Shown: positions 43,689 to 53,161 of the stretch, piece by piece | How positions within the stretch are numbered: the stretch's first letter is position 1 | How the letters are laid out: the number at the start of each line of letters is the position of its first letter | Notes under the pieces: generated by a model | What the model was told of the DNA's origin: nothing | What the model saw: only the letters and a program-made list of their open reading frames with translations | The model's database searches: none | Program-made: the position numbers and the translations under genes | Assembly: GCA_947646015.1 (NCBI GenBank) | Contig: CANSEY010000029.1 | Location: 1-53,356, forward strand | Source: an uncultured Bacteroides sp. | GTDB lineage: Bacteria > Bacteroidota > Bacteroidia > Bacteroidales > Bacteroidaceae | DNA length: 53,356 nt | Reading direction: 5' to 3'

Positions 43689-44318
43689 GTCTGTACGGGC
43701 GGGAGTTTCGGGATGTACTCCAATATCGTTTTGTCAAAGATGTCATTTTGTATTTTCTATCGCTTCAAGGAGGACATATTCCGATCTTTGGCTTGAGATC
43801 CGTGGAAAAAATGAATTTCAGCTGATTTCCGGCAGCTCAAAAAGATGTCTTATTGAGCTTAATTCTCACCGGAAGAAGGGAATATTCTTTTATTCTGTTT
43901 CGTGTGATAGCGAATCTTGTAACTGAACTTCGAAATGCTACTTAGGATACCTTTCTGCAACCGGAGCCAATAAGTGAAAAATGGCTTTGATTTTAGACTA
44001 TTCATACCTCCTTTGGAGGAAGTTAATGATTCGTTTCGACTTTATTAATAAAAGACTCGGACGTTATTAACAAAAGACTTGGACGAAATTAATAATCTCT
44101 TTCGTCTTTTTCTGTATATATAGTCTCAAAGTGATCAAATTCTGCATGAATACTCTTTTCTTATTCTTTTTTTATGCAAAAAGATCCACAGAAGCTCTTT
44201 GTTTGAGAAAGGGGTGGTTAGCAAATTGTTTGAAAGGAGAGTATAATGATTCTATTTTATAAGATTTAGCGTCTTTTTGTCGGAAAAGATAGGAGTGATA
44301 CTTGTCTTGTGTTACGAA
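43689..44318. other. Gene-poor interval between ROK kinase and rplS
   Basis: About 630 bases with no supported gene. A plus-strand frame of 79 codons at 43687-43926 starts inside the terminator T-run and shows no family feature, so I reject it. The only structure noticed is a short tandem repeat at 44034-44092. Confidence 0.6.
44034..44092. repeat. Tandem 22-bp AT-rich repeats
   Basis: Copies of (T)CGGACGTTATTAACAAAAG-type units: a variant ending at 44056, a second at 44057-44078 and a partial third at 44079-44092. Function unknown. Confidence 0.55.
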
Positions 44319-44359
44319 TAAAAAAGAGGAAATCTTGCCGGAAGATTCCCTCTTTTTTA
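44319..44359. terminator. Terminator of rplS
   Basis: A long stem (44320-44336 with 44342-44358, one mismatch) with a five-base loop and A/T-runs on both sides. It reads on the minus strand after rplS and could also block plus-strand transcripts. Confidence 0.9.
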
Positions 44360-44383
44360 TCTCGAATCGGAGAGCAGGGCTGA

Positions 44384-44737
44384 TTAGCCGTTAACTCTTT
44401 TTTCTTTGATTCTAGCTTTTTTGCCGGTAAGAGCACGCAGGTAGTACAGTTTAGCGCGACGTACTTTACCAACCTTGTTCACTTCAATGCTGTCGATAGC
44501 CGGTGATTCGATCGGGAAAATTCTTTCTACGCCTACAGTTCCTGACATTTTACGTACAGTAAAACGTTTCTTTTCTCCGTGACCGGCGATTTTGATAACA
44601 ACACCACGGTACAACTGTACACGTTCTTTGTTACCCTCGATAATACGATATGCTACTGTTACAGTGTCTCCTGCTTTGAAGCTCGGGTGCTGTTTTCCGG
44701 TAGCGAATGCTTCTTCTGCAATTTTAATTAAATCCAT
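44384..44737 (-). CDS. rplS: 50S ribosomal protein L19
   Basis: 117 residues, the standard length. Conserved segments [53 protein letters not shown] and [23 protein letters not shown] match L19 throughout. It sits at the 30S-50S subunit interface. Here the gene stands alone between its terminator and a divergent operon instead of next to trmD or rpsP as in many other bacteria. A near-consensus -7 (TTACTTTG) lies on the minus strand around 44822-44829. Confidence 0.98.
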   Translation of the reverse strand: MDLIKIAEEAFATGKQHPSFKAGDTVTVAYRIIEGNKERVQLYRGVVIKIAGHGEKKRFTVRKMSGTVGVERIFPIESPAIDSIEVNKVGKVRRAKLYYLRALTGKKARIKEKRVNG

Positions 44738-44836
44738 TGTTGTTTATTATTAAATTGTTTTATCGTTACAACGCAACATACCAGGCAACTCTCTCCTGAC
44801 AGCGATTGCGCGAAAGCGGTGCAAAGTAACGAATTA

Positions 44837-44869
44837 TTTGCCGGATAGCCAAATGTTTTTGTATATTTG
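44837..44869 (+). promoter_or_regulatory. Promoter of the nucleotidase/GH3 operon
   Basis: TTTG at 44837-44840 and TATATTTG at 44862-44869 are separated by 21 bases, a good match to the Bacteroides -33/-7 consensus. The -7 box ends 24 bases before the first start codon. Confidence 0.65.
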
Positions 44870-44893
44870 TAGCATTATTAAGTACTTAAGGAT

Positions 44894-45682
44894 ATGAAAC
44901 AAAATTACGCAAAGATTATTTCAGGATTCATTCTGGCGGGGTTGCTGACATTTAGTTCTTGTCAGTCGACGCATGAGATGGCAAAAACCGATTACCAGAT
45001 TGCCAAAGTAGAGGGAAGGATGATTGACATTGACGCCAAATGGGACACCCATCCCGATGCAGATGCCGTGGCAATATTAAAGCCTTATAAAGAAAAAATA
45101 GACAACATGATGTATGAGGTGATTGGAAGCAGCGAGCAGAAGATGGACAAAGGACATCCCGAGAGCTTGCTTTCCAATCTTGTAGCGGAAGTATTGCGTC
45201 AGGCTGCAACCAAGGTGCAGGACAAGCCGGCAGACATGGGACTGGTGAATATGGGAGGATTGCGTAATATTTTGCCTGCCGGAGATATTACGGTGGGAAC
45301 GGTATATGAGATATTGCCATTCGAAAATTCGCTTTGTGTAATGAAGATGAAAGGAACACACCTGAAAGCATTGCTCACAAGCATTGCATCGTTGAAAGGA
45401 GAAGGGGTGAGCGGTATCCGGATGGAAATTACCAAGGATGGAAAATTACTGAATGCTACGGTGGGCGGCCAGCCGATCGATGACAATAAGCTGTATACCG
45501 TGGCGACAATCGATTATCTGGCTGACGGTAATGGAAGTATGGAGGCTTTCTTGCAGGCTGATGATCGTGTGTGTCCCGAGGGAGCCACGTTACGCGGGCT
45601 TTTTCTTGATTACGTGAGACAGCAGACTGCTGCCGGAAAGAAGATCACTTCGGCACTGGATGGCAGAATCACTGTGAAATAA
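44894..45682 (+). CDS. Lipoprotein carrying a 5'-nucleotidase C-terminal domain
   Basis: 262 residues. The lipoprotein signal ends at the cysteine in LTFSSCQS. The rest corresponds to the substrate-binding C-terminal domain of UshA-type 5'-nucleotidases: ESLLSNLVAEVLRQAA, the NMGGLRNILPAGDITVGTVYEILPFEN motif that contacts the nucleotide, and LYTVATIDYLADGNGSM. The metal-binding catalytic domain is not in this protein but in the next gene, 39 bases downstream, so the enzyme appears split, with the domains in reversed gene order. It is probably anchored in the periplasm or on the outer membrane. Confidence 0.9.
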   Translation: MKQNYAKIISGFILAGLLTFSSCQSTHEMAKTDYQIAKVEGRMIDIDAKWDTHPDADAVAILKPYKEKIDNMMYEVIGSSEQKMDKGHPESLLSNLVAEVLRQAATKVQDKPADMGLVNMGGLRNILPAGDITVGTVYEILPFENSLCVMKMKGTHLKALLTSIASLKGEGVSGIRMEITKDGKLLNATVGGQPIDDNKLYTVATIDYLADGNGSMEAFLQADDRVCPEGATLRGLFLDYVRQQTAAGKKITSALDGRITVK

Positions 45683-45721
45683 AAACGTTATAGATTATAA
45701 AACGATAAAATCCAGTAAATT

Positions 45722-46594
45722 ATGATATTCCCAATCAATAAAAAACATACATTCTTTTCCAAGGAAAAGGCACTTCTAACTTTCTTTTTTATTCTCTTTA
45801 TTTCTTTTTCTGCATTTGGGCAGCAGGATAAAAAGCTGATTCTTCTGCAGACCAGTGATGTGCATAGCCGTCTGGAACCTATCAATCAGGAAGGTGACCG
45901 GAATTATGATAAAGGCGGATTCGTACGTCGTGCCACATTTGTGAAGGAGTTCCGCAAAGAGCATCCTGATATGTTATTGTTCGATTGCGGAGATATTTCG
46001 CAGGGGACACCTTATTATAATATGTTCCAGGGTGAAGTCGAAGTGAAGATGATGAACGAAATGAAGTATGATGCCATGACTATCGGTAATCACGAATTTG
46101 ATTTTGATCTGGATAATATGGCCCGTTTATTCCGGATGGCTGATTTTCCGGTGGTTTGCGCTAATTATGATGTAAGTGCTACGGTGCTTAAAGACTTGGT
46201 GAAACCGTATGTCGTCTTTGAAAGAGACGGTGTCAAGATCGGAGTTTTGGGATTGGGTTGCCAGCTTGAAGGCATGGTACAAGCCAATAAGTGTGTAGGA
46301 GTGGTTTACAATGATCCGGTAACTGTAGCGAACGAAGTGGCTGCTGTCCTGAAAGAAAAAGAGGGATGTGACGTAGTGGTTTGTCTTTCTCATCTGGGTG
46401 TGCAGTATGACGAGAATCAGTTGATCCCTAAAACACGTAATATCGATGTTGTTCTCGGAGGCCATTCGCATACATTCATGAAAGGCCCCAAGACTCTCCT
46501 CAATATGGATGGCAAGAATGTGTCGCTGATGCATACCGGTAAGAGTGGTATCTATGTAGGGCAGATGGACTTAACACTTGAAAAAAAGAAATAA
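45722..46594 (+). CDS. Exported metallophosphoesterase, 5'-nucleotidase N-terminal domain
   Basis: 290 residues. The signal-like N-terminus is preceded by a short basic stretch (MIFPINKKHTFFSKEKALLTFFFILFISFSAFG). All metal ligands of the calcineurin-like fold are visible: TSDVHSR, DCGDISQG, TIGNHEFD, LSHLG and GGHSHTF. It should hydrolyse nucleoside phosphates or related esters once paired with the preceding C-terminal-domain protein. It ends after VGQMDLTLEKKK with no C-terminal domain of its own. Second gene of the operon, 67 bases before the first GH3 fusion. Confidence 0.92.
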   Translation: MIFPINKKHTFFSKEKALLTFFFILFISFSAFGQQDKKLILLQTSDVHSRLEPINQEGDRNYDKGGFVRRATFVKEFRKEHPDMLLFDCGDISQGTPYYNMFQGEVEVKMMNEMKYDAMTIGNHEFDFDLDNMARLFRMADFPVVCANYDVSATVLKDLVKPYVVFERDGVKIGVLGLGCQLEGMVQANKCVGVVYNDPVTVANEVAAVLKEKEGCDVVVCLSHLGVQYDENQLIPKTRNIDVVLGGHSHTFMKGPKTLLNMDGKNVSLMHTGKSGIYVGQMDLTLEKKK

Positions 46595-46661
46595 GAGGAC
46601 GTTGTAAAAATCTGTGGCGGATTCCTGAAATACCGTCTATGAAATACCTCCCAGACAAACT

Positions 46662-49652
46662 ATGCTAAAACAACTACTAACAGTTGTGTTTCTGCTGAGT
46701 GCAGGCACTTTGTGGGCACAACAAGCTGCAGGACTTCTGCCTGTACAGGAAGATACACATTGCAAAGAATGGGTAGAGCAGACGCTCTCCCGTATGAAAC
46801 TGAAAGATAAAGTCGGGCAATTATTTGTTTATACCCTGGCTCCACGAGCAGATAAAGATACTGAAAAGTTAGTGGGCAAACTGACCCGCAAGTTCAAAGT
46901 AGGGGCCTTTCTGTACTCTGAAGGAACAGTAGAAGATCAGGCAAACCTGACCAACTATGCGCAACGCCAGTCGAAAATTCCATTAATGATTACCTTTGAT
47001 GGTGAGTGGGGACTCGCCATGCGATTGGAAAATACACCGGTGTTTCCACGTAATGCGGCATTGGGCTGTATCAGCGACAATACCTTGATTGAGGCTTATG
47101 GGCAGGAAGTGGCGCGTGAGCTTCGTGAGATAGGTGCGCACGTTAATTTTGCTCCGGATGCGGATGTTAATACCAATCCTGAAAATCCGGTCATCCATGT
47201 CCGTTCGTTTGGTGAAAATCCGAAAACTGTGGCTGAGAAAGTAATAGCTTATGGGCGTGGATTGGAGACCGGTGGCATTTTGTCTGTCTCCAAGCATTTC
47301 CCGGGACATGGTGACACGGATGTCGACTCACACCAGGCATTGCCTGCCGTTTATTATAATCGTGCACGGCTGGACAGTGTGGAACTGTATCCTTTTAAAG
47401 AAGCCATTCAGGCAGGATTGGGAGGTGTGATGGTGGGACACTTACAAGTGCCGGCCTTAGAACCTGACCGGATTACCCCTTCTTCATTGTCACATAGCAT
47501 TGTGACGGATCTATTGAGAGGAGAGTTGGGATTCAATGGATTGGTATTTACCGATGCGCTCGCCATGAAAGGAGTAGCTGCCGAATCGGATGTAACAGTG
47601 AAGGCTCTGAAGGCCGGTAATGATATGGTGCTGGTACAGCAAAATGTAGAAAAAGCACAAGAGAGTGTGGTGCAAGCCATAAAAGACGGACGTCTCACGA
47701 TGGAAGAAATAGATGCGAAATGCCGTAGAATTCTGGCGTATAAATATCGTTTGGGATTAAGCAGGCGACCGATGATTCCGGTAGACGGATTGAGTGACCG
47801 TATTCATACTCCTGAAGCGCAGGCTTTGGTAACCAAGCTGCGTACGTCGGCAGTGACTGTACTTGGGAATTATTTTCAGATCCTTCCTCTTACTGCAACA
47901 AAGGGTGAGATAGCCGTATTAACAGTGGGAGATGAAGGCAGCGATGCTTCTTTCATCGAGGGGTTACGTAGTGAATTACCATTAAAAACATTCCGGATGG
48001 ATAAAAATACCGGGGAAGAAGAGCGGCGGAAGATAGTGAAAGAACTGGGAAACTATCGGAGGGTGGTTGTCTGTATAACGGTGCAGGATAAAGAAGCGGG
48101 TGAATATCGTTCGTTTTTTGCCGGGTTCAGGCCCCAAGCTCCTGTGGTCTACGCTTTCTTTACTTCCTATCGGGCACTGGCGTCGCTTGAAGAGGCTGCC
48201 GCCCGTTCGGCTGCTGTTGTCCTGGCACATTCCGGTGAGGAGGATTTGCAACGCTATGTAGCCGATGTGATATTGGGCAAAGCTTCGGCAACGGGACGTT
48301 TATCCATGCGTATCGGCAATACATTTGCAGCCGGTTCCGGTGTAGATGTGATATCCGGTAGCCCAGCGGGCATAGCACCCGAAGATTATGGTTTGAAATC
48401 ATACAGACTCCACCGGATAGACTCGGTGGTAACTGCCGGGCTGGCGGCGAAAGCCTTTCCCGGATGCCAGGTGTTGGTATTGCGGCATGGACAACCGGTA
48501 TATGATAAATGTTTCGGCACTCACTCTGTAACAGACACTACTCCGGTACGGGCGACCGACCTTTTCGATCTCGCTTCATTGACTAAAACCAGTGCCACAC
48601 TGCTGGCCGTGATGAAACTCTATGATCAGGGACGGATCGAGTTGACAGATGCTGTCTCTAAATACGTGCCTGCTTTGCGGGCTACGAACAAAAAGAATAT
48701 CACAATCAGGGAACTGTTGTTACATGAATCCGGACTGGTGCCTTATATTCGTTTTTATCGTGATGCAATCGATGAATACTCGGTGACCGGTCCTTTTACA
48801 CAAGGATTTGTAGACGAGTGGCACCATACCCGTATGGGAGAATATACTTATGCCTGTTCCGATTTCAAGTTTAAGAAAGGATTGGTTTCTGCAACAAAAA
48901 CCTCCGGGCATACGTTGCAGATAGCCGATGGATTGTGGCTGGACAAGAAATTTAAAGCTGCGATGATGAAGAGTATTGCGCAGTCGGAACTCGACCGTAA
49001 ACGTTTTGTATATAGTGATATCGGATTTATCCTGTTGCAACAGGTGGTGGAAGCCGTTACCGGCAAGACACTCGATGCTTATTTAGTTTCAGAGTTTTAT
49101 CGGCCTATGGGATTGGAACATACATTGTTCCAACCTTTAAACCGTTATAAGAAAGCGGATATTATGCCGACTGCTGCCAATGATTACTTACGTCGGCAGG
49201 ATCTTTGCGGATATGTGCATGATGAAGCTGCCGCCTTTATGGGAGGCGTAAGTGGCAATGCCGGATTGTTTTCAACGGCCCAAGAGTTGGGAAAAATCTA
49301 TCAGATGATTCTGAATGAGGGTGAACTGGATGGAAAACGCTATCTTCGGCCGGAAACCTGTCGTATATTTACTACGGAGAAATCAGCTGTCAGTCATCGT
49401 GGACTGGGGTATGACAAACCTAATCTGAAGGATCCGAAGGCAAATGCCTGTGCTTCTTCGGCTCCGGCTTCTGTTTATGGGCATACCGGCTTTACGGGTA
49501 CTTGTGCTTGGGTTGATCCGGAGAACGACCTGGTCTATATCTTCCTGAGTAATCGTCTTTGTCCCGATGCCTGGAATGGAAAGCTGAACAGCATGAAGAT
49601 ACGACAAGCAGTCCAGGAAGTGATTTATCAGTCGTTATATACACCGGAATAG
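46662..49652 (+). CDS. Secreted GH3 (NagZ-type) and beta-lactamase-like fusion protein, copy 1
   Basis: 996 residues with a signal peptide (MLKQLLTVVFLLSAGTLWAQ). Residues about 35-370 are the GH3 barrel with the NagZ signature KHFPGHGDTDVDSH (211-224), whose histidine replaces the usual acid/base, and the nucleophile D298 in VFTDALAMKG. Residues 390-560 form a GH3 C-like sandwich. Residues 590-990 are a class C beta-lactamase/PBP4-like serine hydrolase: S639 in SLTK, YSD at 784-786, and HTG at 941-943. Expected to release N-acetylglucosamine from muropeptides or chitin-like fragments, with a serine-hydrolase activity on peptide or ester bonds. Co-transcribed with copy 2. Confidence 0.92.
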   Translation: MLKQLLTVVFLLSAGTLWAQQAAGLLPVQEDTHCKEWVEQTLSRMKLKDKVGQLFVYTLAPRADKDTEKLVGKLTRKFKVGAFLYSEGTVEDQANLTNYAQRQSKIPLMITFDGEWGLAMRLENTPVFPRNAALGCISDNTLIEAYGQEVARELREIGAHVNFAPDADVNTNPENPVIHVRSFGENPKTVAEKVIAYGRGLETGGILSVSKHFPGHGDTDVDSHQALPAVYYNRARLDSVELYPFKEAIQAGLGGVMVGHLQVPALEPDRITPSSLSHSIVTDLLRGELGFNGLVFTDALAMKGVAAESDVTVKALKAGNDMVLVQQNVEKAQESVVQAIKDGRLTMEEIDAKCRRILAYKYRLGLSRRPMIPVDGLSDRIHTPEAQALVTKLRTSAVTVLGNYFQILPLTATKGEIAVLTVGDEGSDASFIEGLRSELPLKTFRMDKNTGEEERRKIVKELGNYRRVVVCITVQDKEAGEYRSFFAGFRPQAPVVYAFFTSYRALASLEEAAARSAAVVLAHSGEEDLQRYVADVILGKASATGRLSMRIGNTFAAGSGVDVISGSPAGIAPEDYGLKSYRLHRIDSVVTAGLAAKAFPGCQVLVLRHGQPVYDKCFGTHSVTDTTPVRATDLFDLASLTKTSATLLAVMKLYDQGRIELTDAVSKYVPALRATNKKNITIRELLLHESGLVPYIRFYRDAIDEYSVTGPFTQGFVDEWHHTRMGEYTYACSDFKFKKGLVSATKTSGHTLQIADGLWLDKKFKAAMMKSIAQSELDRKRFVYSDIGFILLQQVVEAVTGKTLDAYLVSEFYRPMGLEHTLFQPLNRYKKADIMPTAANDYLRRQDLCGYVHDEAAAFMGGVSGNAGLFSTAQELGKIYQMILNEGELDGKRYLRPETCRIFTTEKSAVSHRGLGYDKPNLKDPKANACASSAPASVYGHTGFTGTCAWVDPENDLVYIFLSNRLCPDAWNGKLNSMKIRQAVQEVIYQSLYTPE

Positions 49653-49681
49653 TGGAAGTGAATGGCTTTTTACAATATAAA

Positions 49682-52600
49682 ATGAAAAGAAGATATTTAT
49701 TGGCTGGTTTAGTTGTATCAGCGCTTTTGGGAGTAGGAGCGAAAGTTCCTGCTTCTATGGATGCCCCTGTCCGTGAGGTTTTTCATACTCCTCCCGGTAT
49801 GTCTGCTCCTATAGAACCTTTGTTGCTTTATCAGGCTTCCCAGGATGAAAAGTGCCGTCACTGGGTAGATTCTGTCTACAATCGGATGAATCTGAGAGAG
49901 AAAGTGGGGCAATTGTTTATTTACACCATTGCGCCCGTGCAGACCAAGCGTAATATGCAGTTGTTGCGTGATGCGGTTCATACTTATAAAGTCGGTGGAT
50001 TACTTTTTTCCGGCGGAAAGATACAGAATCAGGCTACATTGACCAACGAAGCGCAACGGATGGCCCGCTGTCCGCTGCTGATAACCTTCGATGGTGAATG
50101 GGGGCTTTCCATGCGTTTGCGTGGTACTCCTGTCTTTCCGAGAAACATGGTATTAGGATGTATCCAGGACAACCGTTTGATTTATGAATATGGGCGGGAG
50201 ATGGCCCGACAGTGTCGTGAGATGGGAGTGCAAGTCAATTTTGCTCCGGTGGCAGATGTGAATATCAATCCGGACAATCCGGTCATCAATACCCGTTCGT
50301 TTGGTGAAGATCCGGTGAAAGTGGCCGATAAGGTGATTGCTTACGCTTCGGGGCTGGAGAGTGGTAAAGTCCTTTCTGTCTGCAAGCATTTTCCGGGACA
50401 TGGTGATACGGACGTGGATTCTCATAAGGCACTGCCTGTGTTACCATTTACGCGCGAGCGCCTGGACAGTGTTGAACTGTATCCTTTTAAAGAAGCTATT
50501 CGTGCCGGGGTCAGTGGTATGATGGTAGGACACTTGCAGGTACCTGTCATCGAGCCTATAGGTGATTTGCCTTCATCCTTATCCCGTAATGTGGTTTATG
50601 GACTTCTGACCGAGGAATTGGCATTTAAGGGACTTATCTTTACCGATGCCCTTGCTATGAAGGGAGTTGCCGGCAATAAGAGCGTATGTTTGCAAGCTTT
50701 GCAAGCCGGGAACGATCTGGTGCTGGCTCCCCGCAGGCTGAAAGAAGAAATGGACGCTGTATTGGAAGCGGTGGAAAAAGGAGAACTTCCGGAAGAAGAA
50801 ATTAATGCAAAATGTCGGAAAGTACTCACTTACAAATATATTTTGGGGCTGGAACGTAAACCGTTTGTGAAACTATCGGGATTGGGAACCCGTATTAATA
50901 CACCTCAGACACGTGATTTGATTAGCAGGCTGAATCTGGCTGCAATTACTGTGCTGAATAATAAAAATGATGTATTGCCTTTGCATCCCGATCTGAAAGA
51001 GGCGGCCATACTGAATGTAGGCAAACCGGAAGAGATTGAGCCTTTTGACCGCAAAATGAAAAAGTATACTTCATTTGCCCGTTTTCAATTGCGTAAAGAT
51101 CTGCCGGAAGCCGAGCAACAAAAGTTGCGTGACTCTCTTGCTGCCTACCGGCGTGTTATCGTTACTGTGACAGAGCAGCGCCTTGCTCCCTATCAGTCGT
51201 TTTTCGCCAAGTTTGCTCCGGAATCTCCTGTAATATATGTATTCTATACGCCGGCTAAGTCGATGTTACAGATACAGCGGGCTGTATCGGCTGCTGAGGC
51301 TGTGGTATTGGCTCATGCCTCTCGTGACGACGTTCAGGAACGTGTGGCTGATTTACTTTTCGGTAAAGCAACGGCAGATGGAAGACTGTCGGCCAGTATT
51401 GGCGGATTGTTTCCTACCGGTTCGGGTGTTACGATTACTCCGCATACTCCTTTCCACTTTGTACCCGAAGAATATGGAATGAAATCGGAAGTGCTCCGCC
51501 GTATCGACACGATTGCTTTGGAGGGAATCAAGGAGGGAGCTTATCCCGGTTGTCAGGTTCTGGTGATGAAGGATGGCAAAGCTTTGTATGACCGGTGCTT
51601 CGGATACCATACAGATGCAAATAGCGAGAAAGTGAAGCCGACGGATATTTATGATTTGGCTTCTCTGTCTAAAACAACAGGAACGTTGTTGGCCATAATG
51701 AAGCTTTATGATAAAGGTCGTTTCAATCTGACCGATAAAGTTTCAGATTATCTGCCTTTCCTGCGCAAGACGAATAAAGAGAACCTGACCATTCGTGAAT
51801 TGCTCATGCATCAGTCTGGCTTACCTTCCGGTCTGCTTTTCTATCGGGAGGCCATTGACGGGAAAAGCTATAAAGGTTCGCTGTTCAAGCAGTCGAAAGA
51901 TGCCTTACATACGGTACGGTTGGGTGTCCGTACCTGGGGAAATCCAAGATTCCGGTTTAATAAGGGGATGACGTCTAAAGAGAAGAACGGTGATTATACT
52001 CTTCAGGTTTGTGACAGTTTATGGTTGAACCGGTCGTTCCGTGAAGAGATACGGAAGAAAATAGCCGAAGCACCGTTAAAAGACAAGAGTTATCGTTATA
52101 GTGATGTCGGGTTTATCTTGTTGCAGATGCTTGCAGAAGAGCTTAGTGGAAAACCGATGGATGAATATTTATGGCAAGAGTTCTATCAGCCGATGGGATT
52201 GGAACATACTGCCTATCTGCCGTTGCGTTACTTCGATAAAAAAGAGGTAGTACCTTCTGCAGTAGACCGTTTCCTGCGTAAGACTACTTTGCAGGGATTT
52301 GTCCATGATGAGTCGGCTGCTTTCCAGGGGGGAATTTCGGGTAATGCGGGGCTTTTCTCTAATGCTCGTGAAGTCGGACGTATTTATCAGATGTTGCTCA
52401 ATGGAGGTGAGTTGGATGGAAGACGTTATCTCAGCAAGGAAACTTGTGCTCTATTCACTACCGAAAAGTCTAAAATCAGCCGTCGCGGTTTAGGTTTTGA
52501 TAAGCCGGATGTGGTGAATGAAAGTAAAAGTCCGTGCGCTGCTTCTGTTCCGGTTACTGTTTATGGGCATACCGGATTTACAGGAACTTGTGCCTGGGTA

Positions 52601-52735
52601 GATCCCGACAATGGCTTGATTTATGTATTTCTTAGTAATCGTACCTATCCCGATGCTTGGGTGAACAAATTATCTAAACTTGAGATTAGGGAAAAAATTC
52701 AAGAAACGATTTACGAAGCGATGAAAGAAAAGTAA
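49682..52735 (+). CDS. Secreted GH3 (NagZ-type) and beta-lactamase-like fusion protein, copy 2
   Basis: 1017 residues from ATG 49682 (MKRRYLLAGLVVSALLGVGA); in-frame codons back to 49559 overlap the previous gene and are not used. It is a tandem paralogue of the preceding gene: NagZ signature KHFPGHGDTDVDSH near 235, nucleophile in IFTDALAMKGVAG near 320, serine SLSK near 660, YSDVG and terminal GHTGFTGTCAWVDP. Divergence is spread evenly, so the duplication is old. Linkers and the insert around QVCDSLWLNRSF differ most. It begins 29 bases after copy 1. Division of labour between the copies is unknown. Confidence 0.92.
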   Translation: MKRRYLLAGLVVSALLGVGAKVPASMDAPVREVFHTPPGMSAPIEPLLLYQASQDEKCRHWVDSVYNRMNLREKVGQLFIYTIAPVQTKRNMQLLRDAVHTYKVGGLLFSGGKIQNQATLTNEAQRMARCPLLITFDGEWGLSMRLRGTPVFPRNMVLGCIQDNRLIYEYGREMARQCREMGVQVNFAPVADVNINPDNPVINTRSFGEDPVKVADKVIAYASGLESGKVLSVCKHFPGHGDTDVDSHKALPVLPFTRERLDSVELYPFKEAIRAGVSGMMVGHLQVPVIEPIGDLPSSLSRNVVYGLLTEELAFKGLIFTDALAMKGVAGNKSVCLQALQAGNDLVLAPRRLKEEMDAVLEAVEKGELPEEEINAKCRKVLTYKYILGLERKPFVKLSGLGTRINTPQTRDLISRLNLAAITVLNNKNDVLPLHPDLKEAAILNVGKPEEIEPFDRKMKKYTSFARFQLRKDLPEAEQQKLRDSLAAYRRVIVTVTEQRLAPYQSFFAKFAPESPVIYVFYTPAKSMLQIQRAVSAAEAVVLAHASRDDVQERVADLLFGKATADGRLSASIGGLFPTGSGVTITPHTPFHFVPEEYGMKSEVLRRIDTIALEGIKEGAYPGCQVLVMKDGKALYDRCFGYHTDANSEKVKPTDIYDLASLSKTTGTLLAIMKLYDKGRFNLTDKVSDYLPFLRKTNKENLTIRELLMHQSGLPSGLLFYREAIDGKSYKGSLFKQSKDALHTVRLGVRTWGNPRFRFNKGMTSKEKNGDYTLQVCDSLWLNRSFREEIRKKIAEAPLKDKSYRYSDVGFILLQMLAEELSGKPMDEYLWQEFYQPMGLEHTAYLPLRYFDKKEVVPSAVDRFLRKTTLQGFVHDESAAFQGGISGNAGLFSNAREVGRIYQMLLNGGELDGRRYLSKETCALFTTEKSKISRRGLGFDKPDVVNESKSPCAASVPVTVYGHTGFTGTCAWVDPDNGLIYVFLSNRTYPDAWVNKLSKLEIREKIQETIYEAMKEK

Positions 52736-52764
52736 TCATTACATATATAGGTCTATTATACATC

Positions 52765-52797
52765 AATTCCTGATAGAGCGTTGCTCCGTCAGGAATT
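52765..52797 (+). terminator. Probable terminator of the nucleotidase/GH3 operon
   Basis: Stem AATTCCTGA/TCAGGAATT (52765-52773 with 52789-52797) with inner GAGC/GCTC (52776-52779 with 52783-52786) and a three-base loop. The T-run is short, so it may be a weak terminator. Confidence 0.6.
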
Positions 52798-52982
52798 TGT
52801 GTATAACGTCCTATGGTTCATGATGTTTGATATGCTGATATTTCTATTTAGTACTATTGATCCACCGGGATATTCAGGTTATAAATATGGGTTTCACTTT
52901 CTAAATGTAAAGAAATAAGTTTGAGAATAGTCAGGGATGGAGAAAAGTATTAAAATTAATAGTAAAATGAGTGCTCTACTCT

Positions 52983-52999
52983 AAGTTCTATCAGAACTT
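52983..52999. repeat. Left inverted repeat of the invertible segment
   Basis: The 17-base site is itself a perfect palindrome (AAGTTCT, three-base centre, AGAACTT), typical of recombinase half-site symmetry. Confidence 0.7.
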
Positions 53000-53161
53000 T
53001 CCGAAAGGAGTTAGGGGAAATTGGAGAGCATTTTCTCATAAGTATTAATATTTAATTGGTTTTTAGATAGTGGGATAGGACTAATTGAGAAGACTTCTAT
53101 ATGTGTCTGTTTACCCTCTTGATCCTACTTTTCTACCTGTATTAGATTTAACTTTCGAAGA

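Noticed and set aside
43687-43926. 79-codon plus-strand open frame after the ROK kinase
   Set aside because: Starts inside the kinase terminator and shows no signal peptide, motif or coding-like composition.
49559-49681. N-terminal extension of the second GH3 fusion
   Set aside because: Overlaps the first fusion gene in another frame, and a proper signal peptide begins at 49682.
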